Positions 1 to 8,101 of a stretch of DNA of 64,000 nt are shown piece after piece (the first letter of the stretch is position 1; every line of letters starts with the position of its first letter). Below the pieces are notes generated by a model. It did no database searches. It saw only the letters and a program-made list of their open reading frames with translations, and was not told the DNA's origin. A program made the position numbers and the translations under genes. Source of the DNA: Marinobacter sediminum (GTDB lineage Bacteria > Pseudomonadota > Gammaproteobacteria > Pseudomonadales > Oleiphilaceae); the NCBI RefSeq assembly GCF_023657445.1, contig NZ_JAGTWY010000001.1:2976001-3040000 (forward strand). The letters run 5' to 3'.

Positions 1-593
1 CGCAGTTCAAAAACACCGGCCCGGTAGTCAACCGGTTGCTGGAAGCGAAGCTCGACCGCGATTGTCTCACCCGGCGGGATGTTCGCCACCCGCGCGGTGA
101 ACAGATTCGGACGCTGCTGCTGAACGTTCGCGGCGTGACGCCCCGAGGCTTTTGCAGCCTGGTAGGCCTCCCGCGCTTCCTTCTTCGGTCGCACCTTGCC
201 AACGACAGTCCTTGCGCCAACCTTCATGGTCAGCCCGTAAATACTGGCATTCTCCGGCAGCGGGAATACGAATACGCCCTCACGCCACTGGTCACTGCTG
301 TTGCGGAAACGCCGGGACAGGCGACTGTCGGCAATCAGGCCGCTGACCTGGACATCAAACTCGCTCTCCAGAATAATCGCCGGTTCCTGCCAGCGGCCGG
401 CATCATCAACAAACCGCAGCAGGCCTGCGGATTCGGTATCAGCCTGATTCGCTTCGGCATAGAGTGGATGCACAAACAGCATCAGCAGGACCGCCAACCA
501 AAGGCTGACGCCTTCCATAAAGCGCCTTAGTCGGCGGTGCTGATTGTCCGTGAGCGTGGGTGTTAGCTTGAACAGACTGCTGGAGAGCATCAT
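1..593 (-). CDS. Marine-type sortase target protein with VIT domain (5' part; continues past the left edge)
   Basis: The reading frame starts at ATG ATG (593/590), a few bases after an AAAGGA ribosome site, and stays open to base 1, so only about 197 N-terminal residues are seen. They begin with a signal peptide (long polar start, hydrophobic run WLAVLLMLFVHPLYA, then AEAN). A vault/inter-alpha-trypsin (VIT)-like domain follows, with FVFPLPENASIYGLTMKVG, a KKEAREAYQAAK helix and NIPPGETIAVELRFQQP. This matches the family of gram-negative sortase substrates (VIT plus von Willebrand A domain, C-terminal sortase signal) that sits next to a dedicated sortase and a two-component pair. The divergent PdsR/PdsS genes support this. 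The vWA domain, sorting signal and sortase would lie outside the window and are inferred. Confidence 0.75.
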   Translation of the reverse strand, partial: MMLSSSLFKLTPTLTDNQHRRLRRFMEGVSLWLAVLLMLFVHPLYAEANQADTESAGLLRFVDDAGRWQEPAIILESEFDVQVSGLIADSRLSRRFRNSSDQWREGVFVFPLPENASIYGLTMKVGARTVVGKVRPKKEAREAYQAAKASGRHAANVQQQRPNLFTARVANIPPGETIAVELRFQQPVDYRAGVFEL

Positions 594-784
594 GTCGGGA
601 TCCTTTTACTGCATGACTGGTCGATGTGCCGTCATTGCAGCAATCCCGCAAGTTACTGAGGTGGCAAAACCAGACATTCCGGCCGCAAAAAATGATCAAT
701 TATGGCAACGATCGGCTTCGCCCTTGTTCTCCTCGCTTGCCATGTTTAAATAGGGACACATTGCCAAGCCAAGCTGCCATAGAC
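594..784. promoter_or_regulatory. Divergent intergenic region of the sortase locus
   Basis: This 191-base region separates the surface protein gene (minus) from pdsR (plus) and should hold both promoters. On the plus strand a weak sigma70-like pair is visible: TTGTTC at 724-729 and TTAAAT at 746-751, 16 bases apart. The ATG used for pdsR has no clear ribosome site, while an in-frame TTG at 761 follows AGGGA. PdsR may bind here to control its own locus, but that is inference from the layout. Confidence 0.35.
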
Positions 785-1486
785 ATGAAGAAACACCTTG
801 TTCTGATTGAAGACGAACCCGCCATCCGCGACAACTACCGCGTTGCCTTCGAACGCCGGGGTTACCGGGTGTCTGTCTATGGCGACCGGTCTTCCGCCTG
901 GCAGGTGTTGCGGCAGGGGCTGCCGGATCTCGCCATTATCGATGTTGGCCTGGGCGACGAGCCTGAAGGTGGCTTTGCCCTCTGCCAGGACCTCCGGGGA
1001 TTGTCTCAGACCCTGCCGATCATCTTTCTGACCGCCAGGGACAGTGATATTGATTCCGTACATGGCCTGCGCCTGGGTGCCGACGACTACGTGACCAAAG
1101 ACATGAGCATGGATCATCTGCTGGCCAGGGTAACCGCCCTGTTGCGCAGGGCAGAAGCCTGGGCCGAGGCCCTGCAAAAGCCGGATGAAGTGCTGCAGCG
1201 AGGACGTCTCGCGCTGAACGTGGACCGGATGACGGTAGCGTGGGACGACCAGCCCATCGACCTGACCGTTACCGAATTCTGGATGCTGCATTCGCTGGTT
1301 CAGCACCCTGGACATGTGCGAAGCAGGGACCAATTGATGGAGGCCGCCAGCACGGTGCTGGACGACAACACCGTGACCTCCCACATCAAGCGGATCCGCC
1401 GCAAGTTTGTCCAGATGGACAAGAGCTTCGATGGCATCCATACGGCCTACGGCATGGGCTACCGCTGGAACGCCCATGAGGTTTGA
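785..1486 (+). CDS. pdsR: Response regulator of the dedicated sortase system (OmpR/PhoB type)
   Basis: A 233-residue DNA-binding response regulator. The receiver domain (about 1-120) has the acidic pair near E9/D10/E11, phosphoacceptor D53 (AIIDVG) and the conserved lysine K105. That lysine is followed by Asp (TKDM) rather than the usual Pro. The C-terminal winged helix (about 135-233) has TVTEFWMLHSL and the VTSHIKRIRRKF recognition helix region, ending in YGMGYRW. ATG 785 was chosen because it opens the receiver domain (MKKHLVLIEDEP). An upstream TTG (761) with a better ribosome site would add eight residues. The gene is followed after 3 bases by its kinase. Assignment to PdsR rests on the kinase architecture and the neighbouring VIT surface protein. 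Confidence 0.8.
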   Translation: MKKHLVLIEDEPAIRDNYRVAFERRGYRVSVYGDRSSAWQVLRQGLPDLAIIDVGLGDEPEGGFALCQDLRGLSQTLPIIFLTARDSDIDSVHGLRLGADDYVTKDMSMDHLLARVTALLRRAEAWAEALQKPDEVLQRGRLALNVDRMTVAWDDQPIDLTVTEFWMLHSLVQHPGHVRSRDQLMEAASTVLDDNTVTSHIKRIRRKFVQMDKSFDGIHTAYGMGYRWNAHEV

Positions 1487-1489
1487 CCG

Positions 1490-3526
1490 TTGACTCTCAA
1501 GCGCCAACTCCTCGTTGCCAGCCTGCTCATGCTGCTTATACCCTGGGCTGGCCTGCAATTTGTGCTGGAGCTCGACGATGCCCTGCGCCAACAGGCCCGG
1601 GAGCAACTCCGGGAACATGCCCAACGACTGGCGAAAACCGTGGGCGATGAGCTGATTGGGCAGGCTCCAGTGACGACGGACACGCCTGCAATCTTTGTCG
1701 AGTCCATCGACCGCGAAATTAACCTGGACGGGTATGCCAACGACTGGCCCGGCTTTGAAGACGGCGAGCCGTTTCAGACATGGCAGACTGCCGGGCAGCC
1801 CCAGCAGGCCGGGCAACCCGGCCTCCAGTGGCAGGCGGCTTCCGATGGCCTGCATCTCTATCTGTTCGTTCGTGTTAACAACCGACAACCGGAGCGGTTT
1901 AATCCTGCCTCACCGCAACAGTCCCACGACCGTCTCGAGCTCTGGATCGAGCCTCCGGGCGATGATGTTGCGCAACCCGCACACCGACAATCCTGGCTTA
2001 TCCGCACAACCCAGCCGGGCGAAGTTTATGGTCTGCGCGGCAAACAAACCGATCGGCCGGACTATCGTATTCTCGGGGTCTGGCCACAAACCAATAAGTG
2101 GGAACTGGAGTTGCGACTGCCTGATCCACCGGAGGGCAGCCGGCTCGGGTTTTCGGCTCGCTGGCCGGAGAGTGACAATGTCTCGGGTGTCAGCACCTCT
2201 CTCGACCCACTCCCCGTCCTTGTGCGCCGGAATCGACTGCTGGAGCGCAAGCTTGAACCCCGCCTGAACAGGGGCCAGCATGTCCGGATCCTGGAGCCGG
2301 GCGGCTGGATAACCGCAAGACAGAACGCCCCCTCCAGCGATTCTCAACCAGAGTTTGATCAGCTCAGTCCGCTTCAGGTCATCGAACGGATCAGCCTCAA
2401 TGCCCTCCGGGCCCTGGTTCAGTTTTACCAGCCCGAACCCGCACCGATCAGCTCGGGCATAAACCGCCTGACGATCGACACGCTGCCGCCGGAGGGACTG
2501 GTTCGGCACGAGGACGGCAGCGCCTGGTTGATGACCAGGGAGCCGGTGTTCGGCGGTCGCCAGCTGATTCTGGAACAGTCACTGGATCAGCAGCTCACGC
2601 TTTCAGGTTCAGCGCTGGGCTCGGTGATTGCCCGCAGCACCCTGATTATCATCGGCCTGACGCTGGTCCTCCTGGGGTATGCCAGCTGGCTGTCCTGGCG
2701 CATTACCCGACTGCAGCGTGCGGTCAGCGCGAGCATCGATGAGGATGGTCGAATCACAGGCACACTTCCGGCATCCCGGGCTCAGGACGAGCTCGGGCAG
2801 TTGCAACGCCATTTCAGCCAAATGGTAGATCGCCTGCATGGCTATAACCGCTATCTTGAAAGCTTCTCAAGGCGCCTCTCCCACGAACTGAAAACGCCGG
2901 TTGCCGTGGTTCGCTCATCTCTCGAAAACCTGAGCCACAGCGAGTCTGACGCCGAGCGGGAGCAATACATCGAGCGGGCAGCAAGCGCCACCGACCGGCT
3001 GCGTCAGATACTGAACGGCATGAGTGAAGCGGCAAGGCTTGAACAAAGCTTCGACCATGCCGACAAGGAAACCTTCGATCTCGCCAACGTTGTCGCCCAG
3101 GCCACCGAAGCCTATCAGGCTCTCGACGAGCGACACCGGATTCGCTATGCCGGACCACCGGAGGGCTGCACAATGACCGGCTCACCCGAGCTCATGGTTC
3201 AGCTTCTGGATAAGCTGGTGGATAACGCCCGGGATTTCACCCCGGCAGACGGGGTGATTGAAGTAAATCTTGAACGCACCTCCAACGAACTGTGCCTTTC
3301 GGTATTCAACCAGGGCTCGGCACTTCCGGGCACCCAGGCCACTGACATCTTCGGTCCGTTCGTATCATTGCGTGATGGCCGGGAGGAAGGCCACCTGGGC
3401 CAGGGGCTGCTCATTGTCAGGCTTATTGCCGACTACCATGGCGCCCGTGTTGAAGCGGCGAATGCCGTCCAAGGTACCATTGACGGGGTGCGTTTCCGCG
3501 TTATCATTCCGACAGCCAACACTTGA
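1490..3526 (+). CDS. pdsS: Membrane sensor histidine kinase of the dedicated sortase system
   Basis: A 678-residue inner-membrane kinase starting at TTG, 3 bases after pdsR. A first membrane helix (about 7-24) is followed by an unusually large periplasmic region (about 25-375). Its section near 65-250 has the look of a CBM9/DOMON beta-sandwich (REINLDGYANDWPG, then WQAASDGLHLYLFVRV). A second membrane helix (about 376-403) leads into HAMP, the dimerisation box with H465 (SRRLSHELKTP), and an ATP domain with N-box N579 (DKLVDNARDF) and a glycine-rich HLGQGLLIV. Length and domain order fit the PdsS family. The ligand is unknown; a carbohydrate or surface polymer is a reasonable guess from the CBM9-like segment. 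Confidence 0.8.
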   Translation: MTLKRQLLVASLLMLLIPWAGLQFVLELDDALRQQAREQLREHAQRLAKTVGDELIGQAPVTTDTPAIFVESIDREINLDGYANDWPGFEDGEPFQTWQTAGQPQQAGQPGLQWQAASDGLHLYLFVRVNNRQPERFNPASPQQSHDRLELWIEPPGDDVAQPAHRQSWLIRTTQPGEVYGLRGKQTDRPDYRILGVWPQTNKWELELRLPDPPEGSRLGFSARWPESDNVSGVSTSLDPLPVLVRRNRLLERKLEPRLNRGQHVRILEPGGWITARQNAPSSDSQPEFDQLSPLQVIERISLNALRALVQFYQPEPAPISSGINRLTIDTLPPEGLVRHEDGSAWLMTREPVFGGRQLILEQSLDQQLTLSGSALGSVIARSTLIIIGLTLVLLGYASWLSWRITRLQRAVSASIDEDGRITGTLPASRAQDELGQLQRHFSQMVDRLHGYNRYLESFSRRLSHELKTPVAVVRSSLENLSHSESDAEREQYIERAASATDRLRQILNGMSEAARLEQSFDHADKETFDLANVVAQATEAYQALDERHRIRYAGPPEGCTMTGSPELMVQLLDKLVDNARDFTPADGVIEVNLERTSNELCLSVFNQGSALPGTQATDIFGPFVSLRDGREEGHLGQGLLIVRLIADYHGARVEAANAVQGTIDGVRFRVIIPTANT

Positions 3527-3541
3527 CCACAGGACATCGCC

Positions 3542-4849
3542 GTGAGCGCTCGACTGGAATCCCTGGACATTCATCCACTACGGAATGATCTCTACAACGA
3601 GCTGCACTCACGCCCCTTCCAGGTCCTACCCACACCCGCCCGTGTAACCCAGATGGCCGTCCTGACAACACCAGAACAACGCCTGCAGCAGTTTTCGCAT
3701 CTGCAGGCATTGCATCGGCGCCTGGGCTATCCCTGGCCGGAGCACGAGGTTGGCTGTTTCGAGCAGACCTTCGGCACCCTCCGTGTGCGCCGTGAAATGC
3801 ACATGGAGTTTGCCACCTATACGTTTACCAACCTGGCCACCAGTGACGACGCTCCCTTCTCGGAAACCGGCATTTCGCCACTGCCGGAAGGCTGGCTGGA
3901 AGAGCTGGCAGGTACTGTGGTCGCCGCTTTCCATCTGGACATTCGTCCGGCCACCGACGATGCCAATGGCGACCTTTCCTATGTGCGCAAGCATTTTGAG
4001 GGCATGAGACTGGTTGGCAGCAGCCCGCAGGAAGGCGCGGCCCGGGTCTGGGGCACCTTCAAGCTTCACAGTGACGGTTTTGGCCGCTTCATGGTAATGA
4101 ACCATCACATGTCAGACAGCCAGCTGGGCCGACTGACCCAGCGCCTGATGGAGATCGAGACCTATCGGCTAATGTCCCTTCTGGCGCTTCCGGTCGCCCG
4201 GGAGATCACGCCGGCCCTGAACGACATGGACCAGAAAATGGCCATCATCACCCAGGCACTTGCGGATAACCAGGATGTTGACGAGCAGAGACTGCTGGCC
4301 CAGCTGACCAACATTGCGGCACGGATTGAAGCCTTCCGGGCCCATTCTACGTTCCGGTTCTCCGCCACCCGGGCCTACCACCGGCTGGTTCTGACCCGAC
4401 TGGAAGAACTGCGGGAAGACGAGCTTTCCGGCCACCTGACCATTACCGAATTCATGACTCGCCGACTGACACCGGCGGTGAAAACCTGTGAAGCGGTCAG
4501 CGAACGGCTGGAGGACCTTTCAAAACGCGTGGATCGCGCCTCGGACATGATGCGTACGCGGGTAGAGCTGGCAATCCAGAGCCAGAACCAGCAGCTGCTG
4601 ACCTCCATGGACCGGCGCTCTAAAATTCAGCTGATGATGCAACATACCGTTGAGGGCTTCTCAGTAGTCGCGATTTCCTACTACCTGATCGGCCTGCTGA
4701 AGCTGGGACTGGACTCCATGTATGACGCCGGATTCAGCTTTAATAAGTCACTGATACTCGGCGTCGCTATCCCCACCACCATGATCCTGGTGTTTTTCGG
4801 CGTCCGGACAATCCATCACCGCTTCCTGAAACTGGCCAAGCGGCAGTAG
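3542..4849 (+). CDS. DUF3422 family membrane-anchored protein
   Basis: A 435-residue protein with a GTG start, 15 bases after the pdsS stop. It carries the hallmark N-terminus of DUF3422 (HPLRNDLYNELHSRPF, about 12-27), a long soluble and largely helical middle (about 190-370, coiled-coil-like), and two predicted membrane helices at the C-terminus (about 382-403 and 408-428), so the bulk probably faces the cytoplasm. No catalytic motif is visible and the function of the family is not established. The tight spacing suggests co-transcription with pdsRS, but the family is widespread outside sortase loci, so the link may be incidental. Confidence 0.8.
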   Translation: MSARLESLDIHPLRNDLYNELHSRPFQVLPTPARVTQMAVLTTPEQRLQQFSHLQALHRRLGYPWPEHEVGCFEQTFGTLRVRREMHMEFATYTFTNLATSDDAPFSETGISPLPEGWLEELAGTVVAAFHLDIRPATDDANGDLSYVRKHFEGMRLVGSSPQEGAARVWGTFKLHSDGFGRFMVMNHHMSDSQLGRLTQRLMEIETYRLMSLLALPVAREITPALNDMDQKMAIITQALADNQDVDEQRLLAQLTNIAARIEAFRAHSTFRFSATRAYHRLVLTRLEELREDELSGHLTITEFMTRRLTPAVKTCEAVSERLEDLSKRVDRASDMMRTRVELAIQSQNQQLLTSMDRRSKIQLMMQHTVEGFSVVAISYYLIGLLKLGLDSMYDAGFSFNKSLILGVAIPTTMILVFFGVRTIHHRFLKLAKRQ

Positions 4850-4856
4850 CAAACGC

Positions 4857-5642
4857 TTACTTTACAAGCTGACCATCGCCGGAAACATGCCGGTAAAACT
4901 GCTGTGCGGTGCGGCCATTGCGAACGCCCTTGCCGGTGGCGAAACGGATCGCTTCACGGTGCAGGCTGTCACGGTCCGCGACTTCCGGGAACAGGGCATC
5001 CACCGCCTGCAGGTAGACATCCTGGGAAAAAGGGTAAAACGACAACTGCAGACCAAAGCGGTCAGCCAGGGAAACCTGCTCTTCAATGGCTTCAGCTGGA
5101 TGCAGCTCACCGTCCCGCACTCCGCTCTTGAGGTTGTCGGACATGAATTCCGGCATCAGGTGGCGGCGGTTAGAAGTGGCATAGACCCTTACGTTTTCCG
5201 GCGGCAGCTCCAGCGAACCTTCGAGCACACTTTTCAGGGCCTTGTAACCCGACTCGCCCACATCGAAGGAAAGGTCATCGCAGAAGATGACAAAGCGAAA
5301 ACTAAGATCGCAGATATCGTCGACGATCTCCGGCAGGTTCACCAGATCGTCTTTGTCTACCTCTATCATTCTCAAGCCACGGTCACTGTAGCGATTGAGC
5401 AACGCCTTGATCAGCGACGACTTGCCAGTGCCCCGGGAGCCCCAGAGCAGGGCATTGTTGGACGGCTCACCACAGAGAAAGCGTTCGGTATTCCGGGCCA
5501 GCGCCTGTTGCTGGCGCTCGATACCGGTCAGGTCGCCCCATTGCACCGGATCTAACCGACGGATTGCTCTCAACCCGGAGCGATGACGACGCCAGACGGC
5601 GGCAGGCGTCACTCTCCAATCAAAGGTTTCGCTCAAAGACAT
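4857..5642 (-). CDS. DUF815-family AAA+ ATPase
   Basis: A 261-residue cytoplasmic P-loop ATPase. It has Walker A GSRGTGKS (68-75), Walker B FVIFCDDLSF with D122/D123, and a sensor-1 style YATSNRRHL around N158, as in the DUF815 family (ATP-binding proteins resembling AAA+ chaperones, about 260-290 residues). Start 5642 was chosen because AGGA lies just upstream (GAAAGGAATGTATG). A longer in-frame ATG at 5684 would add 14 residues with no family support. The gene is convergent with the DUF3422 gene and divergent from trxC. The substrate is unknown. Confidence 0.8.
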   Translation of the reverse strand: MSLSETFDWRVTPAAVWRRHRSGLRAIRRLDPVQWGDLTGIERQQQALARNTERFLCGEPSNNALLWGSRGTGKSSLIKALLNRYSDRGLRMIEVDKDDLVNLPEIVDDICDLSFRFVIFCDDLSFDVGESGYKALKSVLEGSLELPPENVRVYATSNRRHLMPEFMSDNLKSGVRDGELHPAEAIEEQVSLADRFGLQLSFYPFSQDVYLQAVDALFPEVADRDSLHREAIRFATGKGVRNGRTAQQFYRHVSGDGQLVK

Positions 5643-5765
5643 ACATTCCTTTCCTGTTCCGTCCGGTATCGGCTTGTGAAACACTGATTGTTCATCGATT
5701 CCCGTTATTAAGGAGACTTTACCTCAAATAGCCCGAAAGTCAGTCACTAACATGGCGGACTGCCC

Positions 5766-5793
5766 TTGAATTTGGAATCACGGGCACTATCTG
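5766..5793 (+). promoter_or_regulatory. Possible sigma70 promoter of trxC
   Basis: TTGAAT (5766-5771) and TATCTG (5788-5793) are separated by 16 bases, about 30 bases before the trxC start codon. The match is modest and was judged by eye only. Confidence 0.35.
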
Positions 5794-5821
5794 AACAAGA
5801 TAACATCCTGGAGAGAAACCT

Positions 5822-6262
5822 ATGTCCGATCCACTTCAGATCAAATGTCCCCATTGCCTGAGGACCAACCGGGTACCTGCATCACGGCTTGGTGAACAAC
5901 CCAATTGCGGCGCCTGCAAAAAGCCCCTCCTTAATGGCGATGTCGCCACATTAACCGATGCTGCCGTGACGGGCTTCGCGACCCAGTCTGACCTGCCCGT
6001 GCTGGTGGATTTCTGGGCCTCCTGGTGTGGCCCCTGCAAGACCATGGCACCCGAGTTCCAGCAGGCCGCCAGACAATGGGCGGGAAAGGTCGCTTTCGCA
6101 AAACTGAACACCGAGGAAGCCCCCCAGGCTTCGTCACGATATGGCATTCGTAGCATTCCGACCCTTATCCTGTTCCGGGGCGGACAAGAAGTGGCCAGAC
6201 AGAGTGGAGCGATGCCCGCATCACAACTCTCCGCCTGGCTAAGTCAGCATCTGGGCAGATAA
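5822..6262 (+). CDS. trxC: Thioredoxin 2
   Basis: A 146-residue cytoplasmic thiol-disulfide reductase. The N-terminus holds a zinc ribbon of two CxxC pairs (C9/C12 and C29/C32), the feature that separates TrxC from TrxA. It is followed by a thioredoxin fold with active site WCGPC (C69/C72) and the cis-proline motif SIPT (P113). Length matches E. coli TrxC (139). The ribosome site GGAGAG precedes the ATG. TrxC in enterobacteria is induced by oxidative stress through OxyR; no OxyR site was identified here. The neighbouring cysK is also thiol-related, which is suggestive only. Confidence 0.93.
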   Translation: MSDPLQIKCPHCLRTNRVPASRLGEQPNCGACKKPLLNGDVATLTDAAVTGFATQSDLPVLVDFWASWCGPCKTMAPEFQQAARQWAGKVAFAKLNTEEAPQASSRYGIRSIPTLILFRGGQEVARQSGAMPASQLSAWLSQHLGR

Positions 6263-6496
6263 TCCTTTTGGGCAAACCCGGTCGCAAGGGCTACACTGAA
6301 ATCCGTGGCAGTAGCGGACTACCGGCTATCCGATGAGTTATTTCCCCCCTCCCCGTTTTCAATTCCCAGGAAGCCATGTTTGAGGCGCCGTTAGCAGACA
6401 TCCTTGATCAGGAAACCGATCCAAAACCGTTTGGAAACGCGCTCTGTCAAAGACTGAGTGATGATACGATTACAAAAAACGATAAGGAGCATCCCC

Positions 6497-7468
6497 ATGG
6501 CAAGAATCTACGAAGACAACTCCCTTTCTATTGGCAATACCCCGCTTGTGCAACTCAACCGGGTGGCTGACGGTGCCACCATCTGGGCAAAAATTGAGGG
6601 CCGAAACCCGGCGTATTCGGTCAAATGCCGAATCGGTTCAGCCATGATCTGGGATGCAGAAAAGCGCGGCACCCTGAAACCGGGCATGACCATTGTCGAG
6701 CCGACCAGCGGCAATACCGGCATAGCTTTGGCATTCGTTGCAGCCGCCCGTGGTTACAAACTCTTGCTGACAATGCCCGCATCCATGAGCCTGGAAAGAC
6801 GCAAGGTCCTGAAGGCGCTTGGCGCAGAACTGGTATTGACCGAACCAGCCAAGGGGATGCCAGGCGCCATTGCCAAAGCTGAAGAAATCTTCTCCTCCGA
6901 TCCGGACAACCACTTTCTGCCACAGCAGTTCCAGAACCCGGCTAACCCCAGAATTCATGAGGACACCACCGGCCCGGAAATCTGGAACGATACTGACGGT
7001 GAGATTGACATCTTTGTTGCTGGCGTTGGCACCGGCGGCACCCTGACTGGCGTTGCCCGCTACATCAAGGGAACCAGGGGCAAGAAGATCACTGCCGTTG
7101 CTGTCGAACCGACCGACTCACCGATCATCACCCAGACTCTGAATGGCGAAGACCCGAAGCCCGCCCCTCACAAGATTCAGGGCATTGGTGCCGGGTTCGT
7201 TCCCAAGAATCTGGACCTGGATCTGGTGGATCAGGTTGAGGCTATCTCCAACGACGAAGCCATGAACATGGCTCACAGGCTGATGCAGGAAGAAGGCATT
7301 CTCTGTGGCATTTCGTGCGGAGCGGCCGTTGCGGCAGCCGTGAGAGTCAGCAAACAACCTCAGCACAAAGGCAAAAACATCGTGGTGGTGTTGCCTGATT
7401 CTGCGGAGCGGTATCTGTCATCCGCGCTGTTTGCGGACAGGTTTGGCGAGCTGGAAAACGTGCAGTAA
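6497..7468 (+). CDS. cysK: Cysteine synthase A (O-acetylserine sulfhydrylase)
   Basis: A 323-residue PLP enzyme that makes L-cysteine from O-acetylserine and sulfide. It follows E. coli CysK almost residue for residue: [18 protein letters not shown] lysine K43 (YSVKCRIG), substrate loop TSGNTGIA, phosphate-binding [10 protein letters not shown] and [12 protein letters not shown]. Length is the same as CysK and longer than CysM. ATG 6497 was chosen because AAGGAG precedes it and it aligns with the family start. Single gene with its own terminator. Cysteine-pool control by CysB is usual for the family but was not shown here. Confidence 0.94.
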   Translation: MARIYEDNSLSIGNTPLVQLNRVADGATIWAKIEGRNPAYSVKCRIGSAMIWDAEKRGTLKPGMTIVEPTSGNTGIALAFVAAARGYKLLLTMPASMSLERRKVLKALGAELVLTEPAKGMPGAIAKAEEIFSSDPDNHFLPQQFQNPANPRIHEDTTGPEIWNDTDGEIDIFVAGVGTGGTLTGVARYIKGTRGKKITAVAVEPTDSPIITQTLNGEDPKPAPHKIQGIGAGFVPKNLDLDLVDQVEAISNDEAMNMAHRLMQEEGILCGISCGAAVAAAVRVSKQPQHKGKNIVVVLPDSAERYLSSALFADRFGELENVQ

Positions 7469-7507
7469 GCAAACGGACGCGGTTTCCGACCGCGTCCGCT
7501 TGTTTGC
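7469..7507. terminator. Bidirectional hairpin between cysK and the convergent small gene
   Basis: GGACGCGGT (7475-7483) pairs with ACCGCGTCC (7489-7497) around a 5-base loop, and an outer arm GCAAAC (7469-7474) pairs with GTTTGC (7502-7507). It starts right after the cysK stop, and the next gene runs toward it. There is no long T-run, so it may act as a weak or factor-assisted terminator. Confidence 0.65.
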
Positions 7508-7537
7508 CTGATACAGGCACTCTCTTCGAGCCCGGCG

Positions 7538-7795
7538 TCAGCTAGCGGTCGACGCCTCATACTCACGAATCATTGTGTACAGCTGGTCTTTCAGACTGAG
7601 GCGCTGCTTTTTCTGGGTTTCCAGATACTCATCGGCCGTATTTTCAGCACCCGTTTCAATCCTGTGAATCTCATGATCCAGCTCATGGTATTCATCAAAC
7701 AGCTTCGCAAAGTGATTGCTGTTGGTTTTCAGCAGGTGGATCGCTTCTTTTGACTCAGGCAGTTCGTGTAGCAGGTCGTGTTTTTCGAGGGACAT
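7538..7795 (-). CDS. YdcH/DUF465 family small protein
   Basis: An 85-residue, highly charged, all-helical protein. HDLLHELPESKEAIHLLKTNSNHFAKLFDEYHELD-type N-half and a second helix KKQRLSLKDQLYTMIREYE are the marks of the YdcH (DUF465) family, a predicted coiled-coil hairpin. Start 7795 was chosen because GGAGA lies 8 bases upstream; an ATG at 7804 would be too close to that site. Function of the family is not known. Monocistronic, convergent with cysK. Confidence 0.85.
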   Translation of the reverse strand: MSLEKHDLLHELPESKEAIHLLKTNSNHFAKLFDEYHELDHEIHRIETGAENTADEYLETQKKQRLSLKDQLYTMIREYEASTAS

Positions 7796-8101
7796 CGTCA
7801 GCATTCTCCATGACTTTAGTGAGTATTATCTTAGGCTCAGTCTAGAGTGCTCTGGGCCGAGGATTCTTGATCCTGGTCAAGCGCAATGGACGCATGGACC
7901 GACAATGTGGAAACCGCGTATCCAAGACTGTTGGCGCTTGCCCTGACGGCGCCATAACAAAGCCTGGAAAGACCATGGTGCGAGCGCCGCACTGCCCTCA
8001 ACGAGCAGATCCACTGCCCCCCGCCACCAGTAAAGCGAGGATGCTCTATCTGCAGGCGTAACAAGGCACATCGAGCCCCCGAGATCCGCAACTCCCCCTG
8101 A
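7796..8101. other. Intergenic region, no gene seen
   Basis: About 306 bases between two minus-strand genes. Short open frames on both strands lack a ribosome site, family motifs or coding-like composition. The right part should contain the 3' end of the chemoreceptor transcript and the left part the promoter of the YdcH-like gene. No convincing hairpin was found. Confidence 0.4.

Noticed and set aside
746-1888. A 380-codon open frame antisense to pdsR and pdsS
   Set aside because: It spans two well-supported genes on the other strand and lacks any recognisable domain or ribosome site.
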